From positions 1-43,907 of the forward strand of contig NW_003202174.1 in NCBI RefSeq assembly GCF_000006405.1: a stretch of 43,907 nt of DNA, in the 5' to 3' direction. The DNA is from Perkinsus marinus ATCC 50983 (taxonomy: Eukaryota > Perkinsozoa > Perkinsida > Perkinsidae). The notes beneath the pieces were generated by a model that searched no databases, was not told where the DNA came from, and was given only the letters and a program-made list of their open reading frames with translations. A program made the translations under genes and the position numbers. This document shows, piece by piece, positions 35,224 to 43,907 of the stretch. How positions within the stretch are numbered: the stretch's first letter is position 1; each line of letters begins with the position of its first letter.

Positions 35224-38082
35224 TCACAGTGATGGACGCATCTGTCCAATAGGTGGAGACCCCTGGACCTGAATATAGTCCCGGGGATTAACATCCCCGC
35301 AGCCTACTATCATAGAATGTCGTCTATCCGAGTTAAGAGGTAGTAACGGGAAGGGGAGGGAAGCAGTGCCCTGAAGAAAAGCTCCACTCACAAGCACCAC
35401 CACCAGGCAGTCAGATGCCACCACGTTCACTTACGATTCGGGGTTGTATACCAACGTAACCTGTCGAGGCCTGAAGTTGCACATGACGTGGCATCTCAAA
35501 TACAATACCATCAAGTACGCTCGAGACGAGGGATGAAGCCCTGGACTGCCTTATCTCAGGCAGCGGCCCGGCGAAAGACCGCCTCGACATACCCTTTGGG
35601 GCCTCTACCTGTAACCATACTATGAAGAGCCCATGCAGCCAAAGAATGTGATACCGGTGTACTCGACATCGTAGTCCGTACAGTGGTCGGTCCAGCATCC
35701 CCTCTTGCTGCAGTAGTAAACATAGTACCAGCGTTTGGCACCCAATACGCCGATGGTGGCTAAAGACGTCCTCATGTACGAAAATATCTTTTATAATACT
35801 ACCTGTGGAAGGCCCAACTGAGCAGACGACCTCCGTCCTACGTATGGTACCGATACTGAGTACGATCTACTCCGTTCTGCCACTACCTGAGAGGGAGTAA
35901 CAGCAAAGTTATTAAGTGTGGCCTCCTACAGGCATGTCCAGGACGGTCTTGGGCTTTGCCTCATTCACCACATTGCTAGCCGATACCACTATGGGAGGTG
36001 TAACAGTTACTGTATCCACCTCCCCCTCATCCGGTGACACAAAGCTGTCTTCAGAGGCAACCACATCGGGTATAACCGTCTGGGGCTGCTGCTCCTCTGA
36101 GCTGACGCCTTTGCTCGGCTCGTCTCCCTCCTTATCATCAACAGCACTGTGAAATATTTCGGCGACTCCAGCTGATGCCATCATATTCTTGGCTTCAGTA
36201 TTATGCTTTTCCACCAACGACATGACGGCCTCGAGCGCTGCATTAAAGTCTTTCTTCTTCAAGGCTCCCTTGCAGTCCTGGTAGTTTGTAGGGACTGTCT
36301 TCGGTGTGATCGAATCTTCTGGTCTGTCACTGGTCCCTCGAGGGGTATTGCTGGCCACTGGAGGGGTATTGCTGGTCCCTCGAGGGGTATTGCTGGTCCC
36401 TCGAGGGGTATTGCTGGTCCCTCGAGGGGTATTGCTGGTCCCTCGAGGGGTATTGCTGGTCCCTCGAGGGGTATTGCTGGTCCCTCGAGGGGTATTGCTG
36501 GTCCCTCGAGGGGTATTGCTGGTCCCTCGAGGGGTATTGCTGGTCCCTCGAGGGGTATTGCTGGTCCCTCGAGGGGTATTGCTGGTCCCTCGAGGGGTAT
36601 TGCTGGTCCCTCGAGGGGTATTGCTGGCCCCTCGAGGGGTATTGCTGGTCCCTCGAGGGGTATTGCTGGTCCCTCGAGGGGTATTGCTGATCACTCGAGG
36701 GGTATTGTTGGCCACTGGAGGGGTGTTGCTGGTCTCTCGAGGGGTATTGCTGGTCTCTCGAGAAGTATTGCTGGTCTCTCGAGGGGTATTGCTGGTCCCT
36801 CGAGGGGCGTTGCTGGATCGTCGAGGAGCCTCCTTAACATGTTGATGGTTGTCGCTAGATTTTCGAGGATTTCTATTTGTGAGCTGTCGAGGGCTGTTGT
36901 TGATCTTGCGAGGTGTGAGATCGGTAACAGATATCGTCCAGCTGACCGGTGAGGGACGAGTAGGGGACTCCATACTCTGAACGGGATGCCTTATCATACC
37001 ACCCCAGAGGACGCGACTGACATACTCGGGAGGAATCCAAGGAGGGCCCCTCTTCCCCTCTGCTAACCTGCATTATCGACATCAAGTTATGCATAATAGT
37101 GCAGCACTGACCACATGTGAGACCACTGCCCCCTCTGACGCTTTTTGCCCTTGCCTATGCTGCATTGCAGATGACGCACTGAACAGGACGATGGACTGCT
37201 CAACAATACTACACTTGATAACCTCTGATCATCATCGAGTCCTTTATTGTGTTTATGAGATTCCATGTGACGACTAAGTGCCATGACTAGCTCCTCCTCA
37301 TGTGCCCTCATGAGAGCCTCCTTCTCCATCTTGTGCTGTCCATGACTACTACACTACCACGACCACATAGGTGCTTACTTTAACTTTTGTCATCTTCACC
37401 CACTCCTTAACTCTCGCCAGTCTGTCAATATACTTATCCCGTTGATCCTAACAATAAATCAACCTTCAAATTCGCACGTTCACAGTAGTACTAGTAGTAG
37501 GACCAGCACTACAATATGTATTTGACAAGTGTACAACAAGTCCTCCTTAGAACGCTCGTGGAGTTACTTCATTGTCACCAACACATATAGCATATTTCCC
37601 CATACAGGACACTACCCACCTCCCACTCATGCCTGGACGCTCGTAGGTCTCGAACCTCCTTACTCAGCTTGTGGTTCCTCTCATTAGAGCACGATAACTG
37701 ATAGTATGCACACAGACTACACTGTTAAATAAAACATACCTCAGCCTCCAGCTTCTTCACTTTGAATTCAAGGGCCACACAGCGCTTACAGGCCATCATC
37801 ACTTCCTCAGCGGCATCTAACACCATGCAATGTTCACAATCTGCAAAGGGTGATACCAACCTGGTGACAGTTCCCCAACACCAATAGGTTTCTGTGGCAA
37901 GTGAGAGCGTATAGAGCTCAGGGCCTTCCTTATTTTCATCGTCAACATCTGGTTAAGAGCAAGGCTGTGCCAGTAGTGATAGTCCAAGTGAGCACCTCTG
38001 GTGACACTTCACACTCGGTGACTGCACCCGCGAGATGAGTAGTCCCTTGTGAAGGACGAGACACTGGGGAACGATGAGTCAT
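35224..38082 (-). CDS. Coiled-coil protein with (NTPRGTS)n heptapeptide tract, multi-exon
   Basis: Not recognised as a named family. Start ATG 38082 (MTHRSPVSRPSQGTTHLAG); a 45-bp intron leads in phase to MLTMKIRKALSSIRSHLP. The next exon has CEHC and, 15 residues on, CKRC, a possible zinc-binding pair, then FKVKKLEAE. Charged coiled-coil exons follow: NERNHKLSKEVRDLRASR, DKYIDRLARVKEWVKM and EKEALMRAHEEELVMALS. A large exon (35912-36997 as an ORF) holds the Thr/Pro/Arg heptapeptide tract and then LKKKDFNAALEAVMSLVEKH and an acidic segment. It splices at GTAGGA (DMP) to VVAERSRSYSVSVPYVGRR, then PPSAYWVPNAG, VEAPKGMSRRSFAGPLPE and a last exon ending IGQMRPSL at 35224. Joins after 35912 are phase 0 and follow GT-AG; the middle (about 37000-37330) is less certain. 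Probably a cytoskeletal or scaffold-type protein. Confidence 0.65.
36335..36825. repeat. 21-bp minisatellite in coding exon, about two dozen units
   Basis: Unit gggtattgctggtccctcga and variants on the plus strand, coding NTPRGTS on minus. Units at the 5' coding end are diverged (PRETS, PPVAN, PRVIS); central units are identical, implying recent homogenisation. The plus strand is also open in two frames across the tract. Confidence 0.97.
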
Positions 38083-38089
38083 GGTAAAG

Positions 38090-38311
38090 CTATCGATTGG
38101 ACTCAGCAAGGATGCCCATGGATAACCAAACACCTATTAGGGCAACAACAATAGCAACAACCATTGCAGACACATTCATGTCAACCCAAGGGACATGCTC
38201 CTCATTTCTTTTTCTTTTTTTTACCCTTGCCGCCCTTCTTCCCTTTGCTCGCTCCCATGGCCTGTCACCACGATTCACTCCATACATGCGGACCAATAAC
38301 AGCAGGAGCAT
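38090..38311 (-). CDS. Small single-pass membrane protein, basic N-terminus (frame uncertain)
   Basis: A minus-strand frame ends in EEHVPWVDMNVSAMVVAIVV followed by ALIGVWLSMGILAESNR, a good tail-anchored transmembrane helix after a Lys/Arg-rich segment. The best start (ATG at 38258, MGASKGKKGGKG) is in a different frame and meets a TGA just after an A8 homopolymer (38215-38222). A one-base change there would join a Lys-rich N-terminus to the membrane helix. So this is either a sequencing indel, a real frameshift, or a gene using another start. The layout recalls small ER membrane proteins such as RAMP4-type or Sec61-beta-type proteins (inference). The stop lies 8 bp from the start of the next gene. 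Confidence 0.4.
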   Translation of the reverse strand: MLLLLLVRMYGVNRGDRPWERAKGRRAARVKKRKRNEEHVPWVDMNVSAMVVAIVVALIGVWLSMGILAESNR

Positions 38312-38342
38312 AACCGAAGACTCTCAGCAAGTTGAGAAATAA

Positions 38343-38399
38343 TCAAGTTAGAAGTTAGAAGTTAGAGCAGGTTAGAAGTTAGAGATAGCAAGTTAGAGA
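38343..38399. repeat. Short imperfect repeat of gttagaa
   Basis: Five to six imperfect copies of a 7-mer (agaagttagaagttagag...). Lies between the small membrane ORF and the LRR gene. Confidence 0.7.
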
Positions 38400-38453
38400 G
38401 AATATGAATGATAAAGAACTTCTATGAAAAGAGTCATTTCGGAGTAGACAATA

Positions 38454-39795
38454 CTAGTCCTCAGCTACTACCTGTTCCAATGCCTCCAATGTAGTAGGAG
38501 AGCACCGCTCCGTGACAAGGACCTCCTTAATGTGGGTCGACCCTACCAATCCCTGCACCACTCGCTTAGCCCCAACATCAGTGAAGAAATTAGAGCTTAG
38601 ATTGTATCTGTAGTCAAGTTAAAGGTATGCCCACACCCATCGAGCGTACTACCGTTCTATCGTTAGATTCTCACGGAAGACTCTAGTAAGTTCAAGCAGT
38701 AGCCTCTCATCCTCGTGGATCTTGTTATCAGCAACATTGATAGCCTTGATTACCACATACTCATTAGTATAGATCGAAATGTCCCTACCTTGAGCTTCCT
38801 AGCCCCCCGGAATCCACGCGACATGAGCTCTAGGAACCCCACACTCTGTAGGTTGTTACCACGAAGATTGAGATCTTCTATAATACTAACAACCAAGTCA
38901 AGTACACGGTACATCAGAGTATCGCTATACTCACCAGTTGACAAAGATGAGAATAAGGGATAAGTGCTGAGCTCCTTCCGGGCCTATATCACAGTACTGT
39001 AAGCTGAGGCCACGTATTGATCCGTTCTGGCATAGACCTGGAATAGAACAATCCGACAATTGGAAGCTAACAGTTACCCTCTGCCAACGCCTCGACACCA
39101 GCACTGCCAAACTTGTTGTAGTCTAGTTTGAGTAGGGTTATGAGCTTATACCCATTCAAGCTGAGGGTCCGCCCTAGTATAGCGCACCCGAGACCTGAGA
39201 GGACTCTACCTATACAGTAGAGGGCTGCAAGGTTACTTACTCGTCACTCCGCCATCAGTGATTTGAAGATCCTCTACTATACAACCACCGAACTAATTAA
39301 GTAAATATAATAATAAAGCAAGCCGTGACAGGGGTTAAGACCTTAGGGTTAACAGGCATCTCGAGATACTTGCAAACACTCCGTACACCCTCGTCCCCCA
39401 TATCACACTTCCACAGTCTCATCGCCTTCAACTTATTGTAGTTGGACTCTCGTAAAGCCTACATCCGACAAATCAAATGCCAATACATACCACTCCTCGT
39501 CGAACTCACCTCACATACAATCCTAAAGGACATGATGTCGTGTGGACCATTGAAGTTCCAGGCCGACAACTCTTCCCTGAGCACGACCCACGCATCGATT
39601 TTAGAACATCCCCATTGCTACGGCATACCCTTCTTCGACTATGGTATTTATAATATTCTCCAGTTGGGTCAGCTTGGGCACTTCATAATCCTTCTGTAGT
39701 TTCCTTAATGTCTTGACGAACTCCTCGAAGAGATCGACCTCGTCCTCCTGCCCTCCAGCACCCTTCTTTGGTGCTGCCTTCTTCTTAGGACCCAT
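38454..39795 (-). CDS. Leucine-rich-repeat protein (ribonuclease-inhibitor type), multi-exon
   Basis: Start ATG 39795 gives a Lys-rich N-terminus (MGPKKKAAPKKGAGGQEDE) and a helical segment (LFEEFVKTLRKLQKDYEV). Downstream exons carry LRR units: YNKLKAMRLWKCDMGDEGV, LITLLKLDYNKFGSAGVEAL, SIRGLSLQYCDIGPEGAQHL, IIEDLNLRGNNLQSVGFLEL, then AINVADNKIHEDERLLLEL, and it ends with NLSSNFFTDVGAKRVV and EALEQVVAED at stop 38454. The L-x-L-x-x-N/C-x-I/L-x-x-x-G spacing of about 28 residues is the RI-like class, a protein-interaction scaffold. Introns are about 35-55 bp. The join between the first exon and IDAWVVLREELSAWN (near 39600-39620) is not resolved. No NACHT or other catalytic domain is visible. 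Confidence 0.75.
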
Positions 39796-40054
39796 GAATA
39801 ACTCTACCCCACCCCGTAACGAACATTAACAACGATAAAGCAGTTAGTAGGGGAAACAAACAGGAATAAGTAACAGGTGTAGTAGGTATGCGAATAGTAG
39901 ACGACAAGCCGAAACGGGGAGGCTGTTGCTACTACTGAGGGCGGCGATTAATGATAAATTAAGAACTCGTCGGTTCCGGTTGGAAAGTGTACATCGACGA
40001 CGATTCTGCGCTCTAAATAGGAAATTATCATCAGACTAGTCCGGACCAGACACC

Positions 40055-41163
40055 CTAGCCTACCGAATCAGTTGGCTCTGATGATGATGAGAAACTGCTC
40101 ATGCTGCTGGAAGAAGAAGAAGGCTCCCCTTCAGTTTTCTCCTTGTGTGGCCGTCCCCATAGTCCGCCAAGACCAGAGAGCATAGACCCATCCTTAGCTG
40201 CCTCCTCAGCTGTTTTCTTCGCCTGAAAGGTCCCTTATTCACGTAAGACTATGTTGGTAGCCACACTACTACCGCTGCGTGCTTATCCTGATACTCTTGT
40301 ACTAACTTCTCTTGTTGCATTTGCATCAATGCTTGTTCCCTACAATACAACAATACTCCTACCCTCTCAGTCTCTACTACTACCTTGGTGTTTGTGAGGA
40401 GCTCTTCATCAGCAAGGCTGATACTCCCTCTATAATGGCCAACAATATGCCACCTACAACAGCATTCTTGCTTGCTGTCTTCCATCCTCCTCTTGCTGCT
40501 AATACACCTACACAAAAAGATACCATACCCTGCACTGAATAGGCGGCGCAATGGTCCTCTCTTCCCCAAGCTGCTCAGAGACTATAACTGTCTATCTTAA
40601 GACTATCATTCACACGACTATTCACCATACAACTCTATTCACGCCACGATAAGCATGTGTTATTGCTCGTGAGAGTCTCAATAGTGTCACTATCCTCCAT
40701 ATTAGCCACCTCCAGTGAGGAATCCAGACGCAATAGCGTTCCAATGATCATCCCTCTGACGGATGTACCTTCAACCAGGATTACATGTACAACGATTAAG
40801 AGATACTACTGTAGACTGCAATCAAATGCCGAAAAGGTACCACCCCAAACAGCAAAACTACTGCCTAGAATCGGTGCCCGTGTCTTGGCCGAATACAATG
40901 CACCTATGTAAGCCATGAGACTACTCCTTAGCACCTGCATCACCCTTACCATGCAATCGTTCCCCTCGAGGGGAGTTACGAGCGCCTTTCACAAAATGCC
41001 ATAGGAAACCACCAACACAACCCATACCAAAGGCCCCACCTAAAGACGACTTTAATACGACGACTAAGTGAGCATAGGGAGGAGTACCAAGATCCTCTAC
41101 GATCCTATCTGGACAAGGCTCCCTGGCAGCATCACGATCTGAATCACGGACCTCACGTGTCAT
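40055..41163 (-). CDS. TIM17: Mitochondrial import translocase subunit TIM17, multi-exon
   Basis: Channel subunit of the TIM23 complex of the inner mitochondrial membrane. Exon 1 (ATG 41163) gives REPCPDRIVEDLG; after a short intron GGAFGMGCVGGFLWHFVKGA and RNSPRGERLHG follow. Then come KTRAPILGSSFAVWGGTFSA with FDCSLQ, the diagnostic IRQRDDHWNAIASGFLTGG, and VLAARGGWKTASKNA with VVGGILLAIIEGVSALL. This covers all four helices, with GxxxG-type glycines intact. Introns are short and phases match at each join I checked (for example GG|GT at TGGVLAAR). After the core, extra exons add a Gln-rich helix (REQALMQMQQEKLVQEY) and a tail, AKKTAEEAAKDGSMLSGLGG, ending in a serine-rich stretch at stop 40055. 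The extension is longer and more Ser-rich than in yeast or animals. Confidence 0.95.
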
Positions 41164-41502
41164 ATGATGGGAAGGAGCAGAAACAACAACACCAAAACGT
41201 CGATGAAAAACTTAAGATATGTGGCATCGTGTATCCAGTATGAACGCAATCCTCTTTAAACAGGGTAACAACTTAAGTTGTGACTACAAGAAGAACATGG
41301 GACTCACAGACAAATCGATGCTCCTGCTACCATTAGCTCAACAGAACCATGGTCATCTTAAGGCCCTAAACAACAGCGACATGTTGAGAGTCTTGCTTTA
41401 CTTAATAGTACCATCAATGCCCCTAAGGGCAGTATTGCCCTTCCCTGTAAGAAGGGGCATCCCTTCACTGTTGCCATCAGTACTATAGGACGTGTAATCT
41501 GT
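41164..41502. other. Intergenic region upstream of TIM17
   Basis: No gene supported; expected TIM17 promoter. Confidence 0.4.
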
Positions 41503-42470
41503 TCAGAAGGGTATGATATTCCCACAGTTAGGGAGATAAGTACTACCAGAGCACTCGACCTTCTGCTCCTCAGACAATCGTAGAGTGTATTGATTAATGA
41601 GAGTCCATAACGCAATGTTCGCGCACAGGGTAGCGCCCAAGCCCCCAAAGAGGGCTTTTAACCATACCTATAGACATGGCTAGTACCCCATAGGGTAAAT
41701 AAAGAAGGTACCGACCAAAGTGGTCCTATGCCATAGGGCACCAGAAGCTCTAGCCTCTGCAGCTGCCAGGAAGATGGATATCGGCAGAGCGATTACCTAA
41801 GGCCAATGCTGTCGGCAGATTGATTGAGTATATCCTCCCTACAATAGCAAAGGCCAGGCCTACCATGAACCCTCCTCTGAGCTGATGAAGAAGCGCTACA
41901 CTAAGGTCGATAGCATACTGTAGTAGGTTTACAAAAGTGGTAGTCAGCACCACGATGAACTCTATCGTGTGGATCCGTCACGAATAATGGACGATGACCT
42001 AACCAGGCGGGAATGCTCATAGGGGACTCTGGCAAGGATGACGGTTTTATCCTTAATGGTGACCTGTAGGGATCAATAGAGAGTGTTGATGGAATAAAGC
42101 CTCACCCGATGAGAAGATCTCTCATAGCAAGAGAAGGGGAAATGACCCACGTTACAATGCACGTTACAATAGCAGTGATTATGAGGTCGCCACCTAGAGT
42201 ATTGGGGAACGCCCAGACTCCTAAAAGAGTTACAATGTCATCAATCCTAAGTAGATGATAATCCTACTAGTGGCTAGTGCTTTTTCCTCACTATACATTG
42301 CCATAGCCAGGAGAGCATTGATAGTACCCGATATGGCAGTAGTGATGATCAATGTTATCAACTGATAAGGATGGATAGCAGTGTACAGTAGCAATGCTCA
42401 TATCCTACGAGATATACTCCCCATGAGAGGGTAATGGTAGGAGGAGAAGGGGCAGTGTGAGATGATGAGG
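41503..42470 (-). CDS. Unrecognised multi-pass membrane protein, multi-exon
   Basis: Exons in order on minus: LITLIITTAISGTINALLAM with AMYSEEKALAT; after a ~49-bp intron (phase 1, giving Arg) VWAFPNTLGGDLIITAIVT and SPSLAMRDLLIG; TIKDKTVILARVPYEHSRL; FVNLLQYAIDLSVALLHQL and GGFMVGLAFAIVGRIYSIN; ISIFLAAAEARASGALWHR with TTLVGTFFIYPMG; and WLKALFGGLGATLCANIALW ending SEEQKVECSG and then the stop at 41503. At least five hydrophobic helices are evident, with a charged loop in the middle. I do not recognise the family. The 5' end is unresolved: an acceptor near 42415 implies at least one upstream exon. Next to TIM17 in the same orientation, with ~340 bp between. Confidence 0.5.
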
Positions 42471-42652
42471 TAACCATCTCCTAAGCAATAAGAATCGCTA
42501 AACTACCAGAGACGGAAAATGGAGGACGTCGGCAGCCTCGGCCTGCTAGTTAGCTCGTGATACTCTGTAACTGGAATCTTCTGTAACTTTCCCATCTATA
42601 TTTTGACCTAAAAGTCGAGAACCTCGTAGATTCTAGGAATGGATCTCCCGTC

Positions 42653-42919
42653 ATGCCAGTGATGGTCATAAGAGCATCCAACACGCGCATTCCTGTTGCT
42701 GCTCCTCGACGACAACAACAACGACCGGACCAATTCTTGAAATCTTGCCTTTTCCCAACGATCAGGGACCCATCCAGGGGCATATTTCACGAGCGTCCTG
42801 TGCTGGACCGGGCCTGGGTGCGTGAATATGAGTTTGCGTTCATGAAGATGAGTTTGCGTGCAAGGCTCCATCCAGCGGCTTCACCCCGTGTTATCAAGAG
42901 TCTGATCGATCGAGTATAA
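42653..42919 (+). CDS. Unrecognised 88-aa ORF
   Basis: Basic protein-like reading with RGIFHERPVLDRAWVREYEF and LRARLHPAASPRVIKSLIDR at its end. Two overlapping minus ORFs look less protein-like. No family recognised. It may be an exon or part of a transposon, given the ORF that follows. Confidence 0.25.
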   Translation: MPVMVIRASNTRIPVAAPRRQQQRPDQFLKSCLFPTIRDPSRGIFHERPVLDRAWVREYEFAFMKMSLRARLHPAASPRVIKSLIDRV

Positions 42920-43206
42920 CTGTGCTATAGTTCTATCATTATCTGAGTTATCTCAGTTCTTCTTCGTTTATTTATCTTCGTTCGGTTCGGTTAGAAGATC
43001 GGTTCTATCGACCTTCGGCTTAACTGTCTTGACTTACCTCCGTCTTATATTTGTGGTATCGATCGACAGTAACTAAATACCCTACAACTGGCTAGGGCCA
43101 CTACCGTATCACTAAGTTAGCTGGTATACTACGAGAGCTGGAGTCGAGTTGGCTTATCTAGTTATAGCAGTGAGATATCGATTTTGGTACAATCATCCGA
43201 GAAGAA

Positions 43207-43905
43207 GTGACTACTAACGTCATGGATGCCAATGATCCGTTGTTAACGAGAAGCACCGAGGCGGGGAACCGCCCGGTGGAAGAATCTGGTTCGCCGCCGG
43301 CGTGGGCTTGGGAGCTCCGTGGGCAAATCGAGCACTTGGCGGGCATGTTCAACGAGTTGAGCTCGAAGTTAAACTCCTCACCTTCGATAGGGCGGTCAAC
43401 GACCGACGTTCAAGGTGAGGATACGGTCGACACCGCTGTCAGCGACGATCCCAGTGTCGAGGAGCACCGAACCTCCTTACTAGACTTCGTCGGGGTGCAA
43501 GGGGTGCCGACGAGGGGAGGTCAATGTCGTCGAGGGGTTGACATAACGAAGGTGTCCAAGAGGGCACGGAATACTAGAGCTGTCACTGGAGGGCCCTTCA
43601 TCGGGGTTGCCGATGCCAGAGGGTTCATCTGTTTCAAGAGGCAGGTGAAGAGTTTGCCTGAGATCCAGTTGAGTGGTCGGTATGGACCTTCAGAAGAAGA
43701 TGAATGGGCATTCGAGTATTTCTACGTGAACCACAACGTCAGCGAACCCCTGAGACAGTTAATTAATGATACTTGTGCGAGGAACAAGGACCTCACGTTC
43801 AAGGCGAGAGTGCTGACTATGTGGAGTGTCCTCGAGAGCTACTCGGACGGCACTGACGAGATGTCATTGGTGAAGCGATGGGGAAGCCTTGGGTTGCGGC
43901 CCTGA
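43207..43905 (+). CDS. Unrecognised 232-aa ORF, possible gag-like protein
   Basis: Intact ORF ending two bases before the window edge. The N-terminal ~60 residues are polar with a short amphipathic helix (ELRGQIEHLAGMFNELSSK), the middle is acidic then basic (ITKVSKRARNTR), and the C-terminal ~90 residues are more ordered (EDEWAFEYFYVNHNVSEPLR, LTFKARVLTMWSVLES). The GC-rich codon use differs from neighbours. The layout resembles N-terminal gag regions of LTR retrotransposons, and the ~290 bp before it lacks genes and could be an LTR/leader, but neither LTR ends nor a primer-binding site can be proven here. Confidence 0.35.
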   Translation: MTTNVMDANDPLLTRSTEAGNRPVEESGSPPAWAWELRGQIEHLAGMFNELSSKLNSSPSIGRSTTDVQGEDTVDTAVSDDPSVEEHRTSLLDFVGVQGVPTRGGQCRRGVDITKVSKRARNTRAVTGGPFIGVADARGFICFKRQVKSLPEIQLSGRYGPSEEDEWAFEYFYVNHNVSEPLRQLINDTCARNKDLTFKARVLTMWSVLESYSDGTDEMSLVKRWGSLGLRP

Positions 43906-43907
43906 GG

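Noticed and set aside
36203-36952. Plus-strand ORFs of 249 and 179 codons over the 21-bp repeats
   Set aside because: A 21-bp unit without stops is open in several frames; the minus frame continues into non-repetitive, protein-like sequence and spliced exons.

Overview
The window is nuclear DNA from a unicellular eukaryote. Genes are split by very short GT-AG introns, mostly about 32-63 bp, and exon phases join cleanly across them. The mixture fits an alveolate, most likely Perkinsus (inference from intron style and gene content; nothing in the window names the species). It holds conserved eukaryotic markers (ribosomal protein uL22/RPL17, AP-2 sigma, Rab11, TIM17) next to lineage-type families. 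Two 100-N assembly gaps (19305-19404 and 32645-32744) break the sequence.

Layout. 1-1.7 kb: a possible phospholipase D-like fragment at the left edge, then an intact pepsin-family aspartic protease, both on minus. 3.0-7.8 kb: two tandem diacylglycerol kinases (minus). 9.0-10.9 kb: a spliced Ser/Asp-rich protein of unknown function (plus). 13.1-20.6 kb: a tandem array of UNC93-like multi-pass membrane proteins (minus) with three recognisable copies and one probable C-terminal remnant; a gap cuts the array. 21.2-22.0 kb: an exon made of a 63-bp minisatellite, best read as a minus-strand charged 21-residue repeat protein. 23.0-23.6 kb: RPL17. 24-28 kb: mostly unassigned sequence with decayed ORFs. 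28.1-32.1 kb: AP-2 sigma, a small unknown gene, Rab11 and a RING-H2 E3 ligase. 33.3-38.3 kb: a proline-rich protein, a long-armed hairpin, a coiled-coil protein with an (NTPRGTS)n tract, and a small tail-anchored-type membrane ORF. 38.5-42.5 kb: an LRR protein, TIM17 and an unrecognised multi-pass membrane protein. 42.6-43.9 kb: two plus-strand ORFs, the last possibly retroelement-derived.

Functional links are loose. AP-2 sigma, Rab11, the DAG kinases and the RING ligase all belong to membrane traffic and signalling, but nothing suggests co-regulation beyond neighbourhood. The strongest structural themes are local tandem duplication (DGK pair, UNC93 array) and in-frame minisatellite expansion inside coding exons (63-bp and 21-bp units). 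All exon joins were worked out by eye from splice dinucleotides, phase and family resemblance; no alignment or database search was run.
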